This document shows, in pieces, positions 1-8,293 of a DNA stretch of 64,000 nt. Made by a program: the position numbers and the translations under genes. The stretch spans positions 235,864 through 299,863 of the forward strand of contig CAWACK010000020.1 in NCBI GenBank assembly GCA_963780545.1, given 5' to 3'. A model generated the notes under the pieces. The model was not told the DNA's origin and did not search any database. It was given only the letters and a program-made list of their open reading frames with translations. Source of the DNA: UBA8941 sp963780545 (GTDB taxonomy: Archaea; Thermoproteota; Bathyarchaeia; TCS64). Every line of letters starts with the position of its first letter. Position 1 is the stretch's first letter.

Positions 1-253
1 GGATTGGATAGGGCTACGTCGACTCCGCGTTCCTCGAGTCTGTCTATGGATCGGTATCCACAGGTTCCCAGTGGATTCGACCACGGCTCGGACTTCGTCG
101 TGGAAGGTGATTAACTTTCCTGCGAACTCCTCTATGCCCTCGGGGTCGTTGGGGAAGCGGATTTCGTCTAGTAGATGCTCCATCCTCATCCAGGACCGCT
201 GCCTGACACATCTTTTTATGGACGTCTATTCCAACGTATTTCACGGGTGTCAC
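1..253 (-). pseudogene. IS110-family transposase, N-terminal fragment, frameshifted
   Basis: The reverse strand from 253 opens with VKYVGIDVHKKMCQAAVLDE, the first DEDD-type motif of IS110/IS1111 transposases (GIDVHK). The frame is lost near 165, where the sequence goes on in another frame as LDEIRFPNDPEGIEEFAGK and then ESTGNLWI. A second shift near 50 leads to DRLEERGVDVALSNP. All three pieces are close to family consensus, so the breaks are recent or are sequencing errors. The rest of the gene lies beyond the left edge. The probable start is GTG at 253. The 290 bp between this start and the RNase P RNA gene is ordinary sequence with an AT-rich patch near 440-520, in which I see no gene. 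No insertion-sequence end can be recognised. Confidence 0.8.
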
Positions 254-544
254 CTCGGGTGGCCTGCGGGCGGCACGCTCCTATCGGGTCTCGGGGGACC
301 AGTCGGGTAGCCGCTCGGGATCTGGCCCAGTCTGGCTCAGGGTCTCACGTGGACCAAGCGCGCGGCGGGCCTAGGCCACCCGCGACACCCTCAGAGTCTC
401 TCCTGAAAACGTTTCTCATACCGTCTGGCCTGTCCCGTTATTGGTGTAAAATGGTTTTAAATTCATATTCCCGTTTATAGCCGATAATATGGCTTATCTT
501 CAAGAAGGATAATAAACCCGCTATGTGACCCGCGCGCGAAATGT

Positions 545-849
545 GGTCGGTGTGCCGGCCGTAACCCACCTTCTGTTTTAAGCGGCATTCGGCTATACGG
601 GCTACCCGCGCCCCCTGCAGGCGGGTCTCGGCGCCTATTCGCCCTTTCACCCTGCGGGTCGGCCGTCTCACCCCTGCCCCTCGGCGTCCTCGCCCCTGAT
701 CGGGGTTCACAGCATTAGCCGGGGGAGGTATCGTTTCTGTCCGGAGCCGACGCTCTCGCGCCACGCCTCGCGGCGTCGCAGCCCTGCTCGGTGGATGGAG
801 TTTCCTCAGACCCTCACGGGCCCGGCGGCCGCTCACCGGCTCACCGACC
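545..849 (-). ncRNA. rnpB: RNase P RNA
   Basis: Catalytic RNA that trims tRNA 5' leaders. On the reverse strand the conserved core appears in the correct order: GAGGAAACTCC (808-798), ACAGAAACGATACC (740-727), AGGGTGAAAGGGCG (around 653-640) and AACAGAAGGTGGGTTAC (577-561). The ends pair as helix P1: 836-849 against 545-558, 14 bp with one mismatch. The length of about 305 nt suits an archaeal type A RNA. The stretch is clearly richer in GC than its surroundings. It lies just downstream of the RdhA-like gene on the same strand. An open reading frame of 185 codons crosses it, but that frame is a by-product of the GC-rich RNA gene. Confidence 0.93.
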
Positions 850-880
850 GTGAGACAAGAGAATTGGGGAGGGTATAAGG

Positions 881-1957
881 CTACTGGGAGGCCCAGAATT
901 CTTCGGCGTGTGCCTCGGAGCGCCCCTTCGTGTATGGGCAGACGCTGATGCAGGTGCTGCAATCCACCCCGTTGTCGCACCAATACCCGAAGCACTTCTC
1001 AGCATCGATGTACCACTTTAGGGCGCCGGGGCTGCTGCTCTTCGTTGAGGGTTCCCAGTCGGGGTCGTCTTTGAAGCTGATTGCGTCGACCTCACAGACG
1101 TCGGCGCACCTCTTGCAGCTCCTACAGAACTGGGTGACGCCAAAGTCGATTGGCTTGTCTGGGACGAGTGGGAGGTCTGTGAAGACCTTGAAGAGACGGA
1201 CCCTTGGCCCGTACTCGGGGGTGATGAGAAGGCCGTGTCGCCCGAGCTGCCCCAGCCCCGCGTCGATCGCTATGGGGACACTGAGTCCTACGTTATTTCC
1301 CGCCGGGATCGCCGCGTAGCCTAGGTTACGTATGAACTCGGCTAGGGTCGCTGAGACGAACGCCATCTTCGAGTAGCCTGTCCCCGTCGCGGCGCCTGCG
1401 GGTGCCTCAGGCGAAGTAGCAATAGCTAACTCATTCATCTCAATCGCGCCCACTATCACCCATTTGATTTCCTTGGGCATATCGAGGGGGGCTAGGTCGT
1501 ATCTCTTGTTCATCTGCATCCAAAGAGGGTTATAGGCTGCTATGCCTACGAGACTCGCCCCGTATAGCTTCGCCGCCTTCTTCACCCTTTTGGCCATATC
1601 CGTCGGGTCCCTGACCCTATAGCGGGTCTGGTACCACTTCGTGCCCATGAGGCTTGGTCCGAGGGGGCGCTCTATTCTCTCCCAGTTCCAGGCGTCCTGA
1701 AAACACTCGTGGACGGTCCACGCAGCTTCCGCTAGTGCGTAGTCGACTCGCGAATAGCCGGGTTTTCTTTTAGCTATGTTGCGAAGCCCAACCTTTTCCT
1801 CACTTCTGAGGTATCCGGACCAGCTGGGGTCGTTTGCGACTCGGTTAAAGATCAGGTTTCTCTGGTCGTATCGGCTTATCTTTGATGAGTTGTATGTGTA
1901 GGGGGGCTTCTCGACTCGTCTTACCCTGACAGCGCTCCTTCGTTTCCCTTGGCTCAT
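881..1957 (-). CDS. RdhA-like iron-sulfur/corrinoid reductase without Tat signal
   Basis: This 358-residue protein matches the reductive dehalogenase catalytic subunit family (RdhA), which is related to epoxyqueuosine reductase QueG. The family hallmark LGQLGRHGLLITPEYGPRV is present around residues 230-250, followed by KVFTDLPLVPDKPIDFGV. Two C-terminal 4Fe-4S motifs follow: Cx2Cx2Cx3C (CRSCKRCADVC) and Cx4Cx5Cx2Cx3CP ending in CISVCPY. The usual RdhA is 450-500 residues with a twin-arginine leader. This one has no Tat motif and no adjacent membrane-anchor gene (rdhB), so it is probably cytoplasmic. The substrate cannot be told from sequence, and organohalide respiration should not be assumed. 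Start ATG at 1957. Confidence 0.85.
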   Translation of the reverse strand: MSQGKRRSAVRVRRVEKPPYTYNSSKISRYDQRNLIFNRVANDPSWSGYLRSEEKVGLRNIAKRKPGYSRVDYALAEAAWTVHECFQDAWNWERIERPLGPSLMGTKWYQTRYRVRDPTDMAKRVKKAAKLYGASLVGIAAYNPLWMQMNKRYDLAPLDMPKEIKWVIVGAIEMNELAIATSPEAPAGAATGTGYSKMAFVSATLAEFIRNLGYAAIPAGNNVGLSVPIAIDAGLGQLGRHGLLITPEYGPRVRLFKVFTDLPLVPDKPIDFGVTQFCRSCKRCADVCEVDAISFKDDPDWEPSTKSSSPGALKWYIDAEKCFGYWCDNGVDCSTCISVCPYTKGRSEAHAEEFWASQ

Positions 1958-2064
1958 GTTTTCCAGAAATAGATGTTTCGCTAATGTTTAATGTCTGCGT
2001 CAATTTATCACTGCACGCAAATTTGAACGCAGCGAAAGAGAGGAAAGCTTAGACACAGGTTGAG

Positions 2065-3336
2065 ATGACTGGCTTCGCTTATGTGGCAAACCTTATGCTA
2101 GCAGAGCGTGTGTTAATTCCAAACTTGGGAAAACAGGAACGTATAGCGATAACGATACTCGCAGCGATATGCCTCACCTATTTTGTGGAGAATTTCCTCC
2201 GTACCGCCGCCTCAGCTCTCACCCCCGTGCTCATTACGGATCTGGGGATCAGCCGAGGCGCCATGGGGTTACTCATCACCGGTTACTTCCTCATTTATGG
2301 AATCATGCAGCTTCCTGCCGGTGCGCTTGCGGACATACTCGGTCCCCGAAAATCGATAATCTGGTTTACGGCCCTCACGTGTGTAGGAAGCGTCCTCTTC
2401 TGGCTTAGTTATAGATATGAGCTGCTGTTTGTGGCCCAAGTCATAATGGGGATCGGCACAAGCGTGTTCTATATCAACGCCATTAACCTCATCGTACGCT
2501 GGTTCCCACGTGAGCAGAAGGCTACTGCGATTGGTATATTCAGCGCAAGCAGTGGAGTCGGAGGCTTTGCAAGCTACATGGGCTTCCCCCTGGCCACAGC
2601 GATCTGGGGGAGCTGGAGAGACCTCTACTTCGTTATGTTGGTTGTGCTCGTGGCTAACTGGGTTTTAAACTTCTTCACCCTCAGGGATAGCCCTCAGACA
2701 GTTGCTCCGACACATAGGGAGCAACGGAACATCCTGTCATCCTTTAAGGAGACGCTCTCCGACGGGCGCTTCAGCCCGCTTCTCTTCGCCTACATCTTGC
2801 TGGGGTTCAACTATGTCCTAATGAACTGGGGGACCCAGTTCATGATCGAGTCGAAGGGTCTGACATACGTCGAAGCAGGTGTGGTGACCAGTCTCGGAAC
2901 CGTGGCAGGGTTTTTAGGCTGTCTCGTTATGGGCGTGATCAGTGATAGACTCAGAATGCGTAGGTTGCCCATAATCTTCTTCATGGGTATGTATGTTCTT
3001 CTCCTCTGTGGTCTAATCTTCATCCCATCTGGCTACCCTTTAGCCTTATACGCTGGGCTTTGGGGAGCCATGGGCATCAGCAATAGCATCTGGGTTCTAT
3101 TCTTCAGCATGGTTGGTGAGGTGCTTCCACCGAGGAAGATGAGCATTGGGTTGGGGCTGTTGAATGGCTTGAACATGATCTTCTCGAGTCTAATGACCCC
3201 ACTATATGGCAGCCTCGTCGATATCACTAGAAGTTTCTTCATACCTTGCATGATTAGCCTCGGGATAGGTGTCCTAACCTTCATCGTGCTCTTCATCTAT
3301 ACGAAGGAGACCTACGGCGTCGTCGTTAAAGACTGA
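2065..3336 (+). CDS. MFS transporter
   Basis: A 423-residue membrane protein of the major facilitator superfamily, with about 12 hydrophobic segments beginning near residue 27. The cytoplasmic loop after helix 2 holds GALADILGPRKS, the MFS motif A (G-x3-D-x2-G-x-R/K). A second version, GVISDRLRMRR, follows helix 8. The signature resembles organic-anion or nitrate/oxalate-type carriers, but the substrate cannot be assigned. The gene for an arginine-deiminase-family enzyme starts 51 bp downstream on the same strand, so the carrier may import or exchange its substrate or product. This is inference from spacing only. Start ATG 2065; the N-terminal 25 residues are hydrophilic and the start could be slightly later. 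Confidence 0.85.
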   Translation: MTGFAYVANLMLAERVLIPNLGKQERIAITILAAICLTYFVENFLRTAASALTPVLITDLGISRGAMGLLITGYFLIYGIMQLPAGALADILGPRKSIIWFTALTCVGSVLFWLSYRYELLFVAQVIMGIGTSVFYINAINLIVRWFPREQKATAIGIFSASSGVGGFASYMGFPLATAIWGSWRDLYFVMLVVLVANWVLNFFTLRDSPQTVAPTHREQRNILSSFKETLSDGRFSPLLFAYILLGFNYVLMNWGTQFMIESKGLTYVEAGVVTSLGTVAGFLGCLVMGVISDRLRMRRLPIIFFMGMYVLLLCGLIFIPSGYPLALYAGLWGAMGISNSIWVLFFSMVGEVLPPRKMSIGLGLLNGLNMIFSSLMTPLYGSLVDITRSFFIPCMISLGIGVLTFIVLFIYTKETYGVVVKD

Positions 3337-3386
3337 TTTTCTTTTAGTTAAAAACCATTTTAGCCACTTCTGATCCATTCATTGGT

Positions 3387-4730
3387 ATGTGGACGGTCAA
3401 CTCCGAGTTCGGTAAGTTGAATGCTGTGCTCATCCAAGATAGTGTCGAGTCGTTTTGGGAGAAGAGGCTGCCCTTTGAGGGCGTCGAGTCGAACACCCAG
3501 TATCTACCGCGATGTGTACACCCGCAGATGGAGGGTGGCCATGAACAGTGGCTCCAGCTCCCAAAGATCCTCAAAGAGGAGGGAGTGCAGGTCTTCGAGG
3601 TCATCAGCATAGTCGCGAAGGCACTGGAGGCTGCGACGTTGAAGGAACGGAGGGCGATCATCGAGGAGATCTTTGCTGGCTTCCCCACAGCACCCAAACC
3701 AGAGGAGCTGAAGTTAGAGCACCTTATCTACGGTTACCCTGAGACACCCTACTACGACGTTGAGCGGGATAGGGTTGTGCTCCCCGACTTCAGACGCGTC
3801 GCCTGGCCCTACAGTAGGGACACGAGTTTCACCACGCAGGTTGGGACAGTCATATGCAATATGCGTCGCTACAGCCGCCGCCACGAGGTCAGAGTCGTAA
3901 AACTAGCCTACGAGGTTGATCCAGTTCTAAGCCAGAACGTAGAGATCGTCTGGGACGCAAATGAGGGAGACGATGTGTCTTCTGAGCCTCCGAACGTGGA
4001 GGGTGGGGATACTCAGATCGTCGATGGGGAGACCGTCGCTATAGGGATGGGGCAAAGGAGCACCCTTACAGGCATCAAGCGTTGCGCAGAGAAGCTCTTC
4101 GCGTTGGATAGGGAGAGGAAGATAAAGTACATCTGCGCCGTTCAACTCCCAGACTACCCGGCTCTCGACTATATGCATCTAGATGTCACAATAAACTACC
4201 CCGATGAGAGGCGCGCGCTTGTGATGCCCTACGTCTGGGATACCAATTTGGTTAAAGGCATGCCTCCTAAGAGGCTCCTATTAAAGACCCTTGAGGCGCT
4301 TCGGCAGCAAAGCGACGCTGACTACCGCCCTATGGAGCTGATGATCCACCCGGAGGGGTTCAAGCACTCCGGCCGCACAACCGTTTTCATTAACAAGGGT
4401 GGCAAACCCGAACCCCTCCGGACGGAGGTTAGCCTAATTGACTTCCTCGTGAAGGAGGGAAAGCTCGACGCCGACGGACTCATCTATGTTGGCGGTAAGC
4501 CGGAGAAAGAGAACGACGTTGCCCACATGTACTCAGCCTTCCTCGAGCAGGCTCGCGGCGCTGGCAACATTGTCGCATTAAGGCCTAAGACGGTAATCGC
4601 CTACAAACGGAACAGGAAGACCATCGGGGTTTTGAAGGAGAACGGGATAAGGGTGAGGGAGTGGGAGGACAGCTACCTCGACCTACTCGGTGGTCCACAC
4701 TGCAGTACAAGTCCACTGTCGAGAGACTGA
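3387..4730 (+). CDS. Arginine deiminase-family hydrolase
   Basis: A 447-residue member of the guanidine-modifying enzyme superfamily, closest in pattern to arginine deiminase. Visible catalytic elements are PYSRDTSF (equivalent of the FTRD loop), PNVEGGD (the E-G-G-D substrate carboxylate motif, near residue 205), the HLD motif (YMHLDV, near 268) and the C-terminal GGPHCSTSPLSRD, with the nucleophilic cysteine nine residues from the end. The expected reaction is hydrolysis of arginine to citrulline and ammonia. No carbamoyltransferase or carbamate kinase gene is in the window, so the full arginine deiminase pathway is not shown here. The MFS carrier upstream is a possible partner. Start ATG 3387. 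Confidence 0.85.
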   Translation: MWTVNSEFGKLNAVLIQDSVESFWEKRLPFEGVESNTQYLPRCVHPQMEGGHEQWLQLPKILKEEGVQVFEVISIVAKALEAATLKERRAIIEEIFAGFPTAPKPEELKLEHLIYGYPETPYYDVERDRVVLPDFRRVAWPYSRDTSFTTQVGTVICNMRRYSRRHEVRVVKLAYEVDPVLSQNVEIVWDANEGDDVSSEPPNVEGGDTQIVDGETVAIGMGQRSTLTGIKRCAEKLFALDRERKIKYICAVQLPDYPALDYMHLDVTINYPDERRALVMPYVWDTNLVKGMPPKRLLLKTLEALRQQSDADYRPMELMIHPEGFKHSGRTTVFINKGGKPEPLRTEVSLIDFLVKEGKLDADGLIYVGGKPEKENDVAHMYSAFLEQARGAGNIVALRPKTVIAYKRNRKTIGVLKENGIRVREWEDSYLDLLGGPHCSTSPLSRD

Positions 4731-4853
4731 TCCTAATTCAGACCCACTACGAATTCTGGTGACTTTGGAGTAGAGGGTACATGGGTTGCCACTCATCATA
4801 ATATGTCCGGCTCTTGGGATGTTGCGAGAGTTGGATAGGGGAGAAACCATTGG

Positions 4854-5921
4854 TTAAAAGTGGCGGAAACATCTTTCATCGGTGAAGGCCATAGCTATGC
4901 CAAATTCGTTGCAAGCGGCTATGACGTCGTCGTCCCTTATGCTTCCGCCAGGTTGACAACACGCCTTTACGTCGTACTTGGCAAGGACCTCGATGCTGTC
5001 TCGGAATGGGAAGAAGCCGTCACTCGCGAGGGCAGCGTCCTTGAGCCTCTCTTTATGGCCGCGCTCCTCGGCCTTTTGTAGGGCCTGCTTGACTGCGATG
5101 ACGCGATCCTGCTGCCCTGTGCCTACGCCGAGAGTCTGCTTTTCGTCGGCGAGGACGACGCCGTTGCTTCTGACGTTGAGATTCACATACCAGGCGAAGA
5201 GTAGGTCCGCTGACTCCTTCTGGGTGCCCTTTCTCTCGGTTACCCAGCGGAGGTCGTTTATGCTCCTAATCTTAGTAAGCATCGGCGCAGAGAGGACGAA
5301 GCTCCCATCAGTCATGGTGCTTATTACGAGCGGCCACTGCTCTTCCCCTACAAATCGACTCGCATCGTAGATGTGATCGATTTGAATAACGCGTATGTCT
5401 TTCTTCTGCTCAAATATTGGTAACGCGTCAACATCATAGCCTGGGGCTACGACCGCCTCTACGTAGTTTGTCATTATCTCCTCAGCTGTCTCCTTGTCCA
5501 CATTCTTGTTGAAGCCGACAACACTGCCGTAGGCTGCGACGGAGTCGCTGTCTCGGGCTCGTTGATAGACAGTCTTGAGACCGTCGCCCACTTGAGCAGC
5601 TGCTACTCCGCTTGGGTTGACGTGCTTCATAACGGCGCAGGCGGGTTCCTCGAAGTAGCGGACGATGTTGACTGCGTTGTTCATGTCTTCGATGTTCGTC
5701 TGGCTTAGGCCACCCTTCCCCGTCTTCAGTATCTTCATGGCTCCGACGGTCAGGTTTTTATTACCCTTTGGTGCGTAGAAGGCAGCTGGTTGGTGGGGGT
5801 TCTCTCCGTATCGGAGACTCTGCGCTTTTTCGTAGACAATCTCCTCCTCGCCTAATGTGATCTTCACGGTGGCTGGAAAGCTCTCCTTGAGCTTTGTTCT
5901 ATATAGCTTCTTTATACTCAC
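4854..5921 (-). CDS. purH: AICAR formyltransferase, separate C-terminal half of PurH
   Basis: A 355-residue protein equal to the transformylase half of bifunctional PurH. It formylates AICAR to FAICAR with 10-formyltetrahydrofolate, the ninth step of IMP synthesis. Family motifs are SLRYGENPHQPAAFY near residue 37, KHVNPSG near 99 (catalytic Lys-His), and the C-terminal QPGGSIRDDDVI with AMAFTDERCFRHF at the end. The start is GTG at 5921. It overlaps the TGA of the upstream cyclohydrolase gene by four bases (GTGA), so the two halves are translationally coupled. In bacteria they form one protein; separate genes are known from some archaea. Confidence 0.95.
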   Translation of the reverse strand: MSIKKLYRTKLKESFPATVKITLGEEEIVYEKAQSLRYGENPHQPAAFYAPKGNKNLTVGAMKILKTGKGGLSQTNIEDMNNAVNIVRYFEEPACAVMKHVNPSGVAAAQVGDGLKTVYQRARDSDSVAAYGSVVGFNKNVDKETAEEIMTNYVEAVVAPGYDVDALPIFEQKKDIRVIQIDHIYDASRFVGEEQWPLVISTMTDGSFVLSAPMLTKIRSINDLRWVTERKGTQKESADLLFAWYVNLNVRSNGVVLADEKQTLGVGTGQQDRVIAVKQALQKAEERGHKERLKDAALASDGFFPFRDSIEVLAKYDVKACCQPGGSIRDDDVIAACNEFGIAMAFTDERCFRHF

Positions 5922-6523
5922 TTCTTTTTACCCTCCTTTTCAAGGTAAGCGACGATGGCCGCATCGTAGGCTGATGTGCGGGCGTAGGCTTTCTCGGCAA
6001 GTCTTCTCTTCATGGCTGCGGGTATTTCGCCGTTGTTGGCCTTGAGGGCCTTAATTATGTCTGGGTACTGGGAAGGGTCAGTGACAACAGCGACGCTCCC
6101 GTATAGGAGTGTGGCTTTAGCGGCGCTGCGTATCATGGCAGGACCACCTATATCGATGTTCTCCGCTGCCTTTAGGAGGTCCGCGCCCTTTGCAACGGTT
6201 TCCTCGAAGGGGTAGAGGTTAACTACAACCATCTCGAAGGGTTCGATCCCATGCTTGTCCATGTATTCCTTATGCTCTGGGATCCCCTGGTTGAGGAGGA
6301 GGCCGCCATGAACTCGCGGGTGCAGGGTCTTAAGCAGCCCCCCAGGGCTCTCGGGGTGACCCGTGTAGTCGGATACTTCAGTGAGCTTCTTGTAGCCAAA
6401 CTCCTTGATCTTCTTCGCTGTGCCACCTGAGCTCACGATCTCGACGTTATATTCACCTAGCGTATTAATTAGCCACTCAAGGTCGGTCTTGTCGGAAACA
6501 CTTATGAGCGCACGCTTAATCAT
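5918..6523 (-). CDS. purH: IMP cyclohydrolase, separate N-terminal half of PurH
   Basis: A 201-residue protein equal to the MGS-like N-terminal domain of PurH. It closes FAICAR to IMP, the last step of the pathway. Motifs are MIKRALISVSDK at the start, SSGGTAKKIKEFG near 35, TLHPRVHGG near 68 and VVNLYPFEETV near 100. I place the start at ATG 6523, because a GAGGGTGG ribosome-binding site lies just upstream and homologues begin at this residue. An in-frame ATG at 6556 would add 11 residues unlike the family. The gene ends in EGKKK and overlaps the transformylase gene by 4 bp. guaB lies about 100 bp upstream on the same strand, so IMP synthesis and its use for GMP are linked here. Confidence 0.94.
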   Translation of the reverse strand: MIKRALISVSDKTDLEWLINTLGEYNVEIVSSGGTAKKIKEFGYKKLTEVSDYTGHPESPGGLLKTLHPRVHGGLLLNQGIPEHKEYMDKHGIEPFEMVVVNLYPFEETVAKGADLLKAAENIDIGGPAMIRSAAKATLLYGSVAVVTDPSQYPDIIKALKANNGEIPAAMKRRLAEKAYARTSAYDAAIVAYLEKEGKKK

Positions 6524-6625
6524 CCATCCACCCTCTGTGGTTGGGTTAGGCTCCATTAATGGAATAATATGTTTTGCCTCTAGCTAGATGTAAGATTAAC
6601 AGGGAAAAAGCAAGGGAAAAACGAG

Positions 6626-8077
6626 TTAGAGGATCTTATTTGGGCCAGGCATCATCACGTCGTGGGGTGCGATCTCCTGATATCCTCGCTCCGTGACGAG
6701 AGCGAGGTGTGCTTTCTCCCACATCTGTTGGATGTTTTGTGCGCCTATGTAACCCATAGCTGCCTTGAGTCCCCCAACGTACTCGCGTATGATGTCTGCA
6801 ACGGGTCCCCTGTAGGGAACCCAGCCCTCGACGCCCTCGTTGATGGCTTTACTCGGCTGGCTGTACCGGTCCTGGACGAAGCGCTTCTTGCGGGCCTTAG
6901 CGGAACCCATACCATAGTATTCCTTGTAATATCGGCCCTCCATGGCGACTAGTCGCCCTGGAGATTCGCTGCAGCCTGCGAACACATTACCCATCATGGC
7001 GCAGCTGGCGCCGACGCTAAGAGCGACTGCAATGTCCCCGGGGTTGCGTAGACCCCCATCGGCTATGATGCTGACTTTGGACTTGTAGGTCTTAATTGCG
7101 TCTGCGATATTACTTGTCGCGTAGAGGGTTGGAGCTCCAGCGCGGGTGACGATACTCGTGGAGCATATAGATCCACTTCCGATGCCTACACGCAGACCGG
7201 CAATCCCGTCGAGTTTTGTGATACAGTCTTCTGCAGCCTGGTATGTGCCGATGTTACCGACTATTACTTCGGCGCTGACCTCCTTGAGTATATTCTTCGT
7301 GGCCTCGAAGCAGTTCTTGTTGTGAAAGTGGGCGACGTCGGTGACCAGAATGTCGACGTACTTGTCGAGAGCCTTTGCTCGGTCGAGGTCGAAGGGGCTG
7401 ACGGCTGCTGCGCAAATGAGGCGACCCTCCTCGTCGCGAATAGCTTCGGGGAAGTCGCCCTTTAGGGTGATGTCCTTCATAGTGATCAGCCCCTTGACAT
7501 GTCTGTCCGCGTCGACGATGGGGAGTTTTTCGATTTTGTGCTTGTGTAGGATCTGTTTTGCCTCCACTAGGTCGATGTCTTCGCCGCCGGTGATGACCTT
7601 CTTAGTCATCACATCCCTGACCTTGAGTGCTGGCTCCGCTAGGCGGACATCACGCCACGTGGCTATTCCTACTAGTTTATCTCCCCTGCCAACAACTGGG
7701 AACCCCTTGATGTGATGCTCGTCCATGAGCTTTAGGAGTTCTCCAACCGTCGTATCGGGTGTAACAGTGATGACATCCCTGATTATGACCGCCTCTGCAC
7801 GCTTCACTTGGCGCGCCATATCTACCTCTTCATCCGCTGAGCAGTTTCGGTGAAGGACACCCAAGGCGCCGTTACGGGCTTGGGCTATCGCCATATCTGC
7901 CTCTGTGACCGTATCCATCGGGCTGCTGAGGAAGGGGACATTTAGCTCAACTTCATTCGTGAGCCTGGTCTTCACCGTCGCCTCGTTAGGCTCGAGGGTG
8001 GTCCAGCCTGGTAGAAGAATCACGTCGTTGAAGGTGAAAGCGGTGTCCGCGTTCTTGAACTTGTCACGGAAACCCAT
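6626..8077 (-). CDS. guaB: IMP dehydrogenase with two CBS domains
   Basis: Oxidises IMP to XMP with NAD+, the committed step to GMP. The 483-residue protein has the TIM-barrel N-terminal part (FTFNDVILLPGW, SSPMDTVTEADMA). A tandem CBS pair covers about residues 95-215. The catalytic loop follows (VGIGSGSICST, with the thioimidate cysteine near residue 305). The C-terminal flap contains QDRYSQPS and EGVEGWVPYRG. The loop carries Ser where most family members have Pro (GPGSIC), a minor departure. The start is taken as ATG 8077 (MGFRDKFK); a TTG directly upstream is a weaker alternative. A promoter with a clear TATA box lies about 45 bp upstream. Confidence 0.95.
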   Translation of the reverse strand: MGFRDKFKNADTAFTFNDVILLPGWTTLEPNEATVKTRLTNEVELNVPFLSSPMDTVTEADMAIAQARNGALGVLHRNCSADEEVDMARQVKRAEAVIIRDVITVTPDTTVGELLKLMDEHHIKGFPVVGRGDKLVGIATWRDVRLAEPALKVRDVMTKKVITGGEDIDLVEAKQILHKHKIEKLPIVDADRHVKGLITMKDITLKGDFPEAIRDEEGRLICAAAVSPFDLDRAKALDKYVDILVTDVAHFHNKNCFEATKNILKEVSAEVIVGNIGTYQAAEDCITKLDGIAGLRVGIGSGSICSTSIVTRAGAPTLYATSNIADAIKTYKSKVSIIADGGLRNPGDIAVALSVGASCAMMGNVFAGCSESPGRLVAMEGRYYKEYYGMGSAKARKKRFVQDRYSQPSKAINEGVEGWVPYRGPVADIIREYVGGLKAAMGYIGAQNIQQMWEKAHLALVTERGYQEIAPHDVMMPGPNKIL

Positions 8078-8111
8078 CAACTACACCAACATTTTAAAAG
8101 GCAACTCGCCT

Positions 8112-8134
8112 TACGCATCTTATATACTTTTGGT
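8112..8134 (-). promoter_or_regulatory. TATA/BRE promoter of guaB
   Basis: On the reverse strand the sequence reads ACCAAAAGTATATAAG. The purine-rich BRE-like ACCAAAA is followed directly by the TATA box GTATATAAG centred near 8123. The guaB ATG is about 45 bp downstream, which leaves a short leader of about 20 nt. The remaining bases to 8293 are AT-rich and hold no gene. Confidence 0.6.
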
Positions 8135-8293
8135 TTCTAAAATGCTTACAGTTTGACATAATCTTGTTAATGCCTTGTGTTTGGTTTTTAGTCTAGTTGA
8201 ACTCATTCTCAATTTGTCCTCAACGGCTTTCAATACTCAGTGCGTGCGCGTTGTTACAATCCAATAATATACTAATTTCCTTCTTGGTGTTAC

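Noticed and set aside
438..995. A 185-codon reading frame on the reverse strand
   Set aside because: It covers the RNase P RNA gene and overlaps the RdhA-like gene in another frame; composition is set by GC-rich RNA structure.
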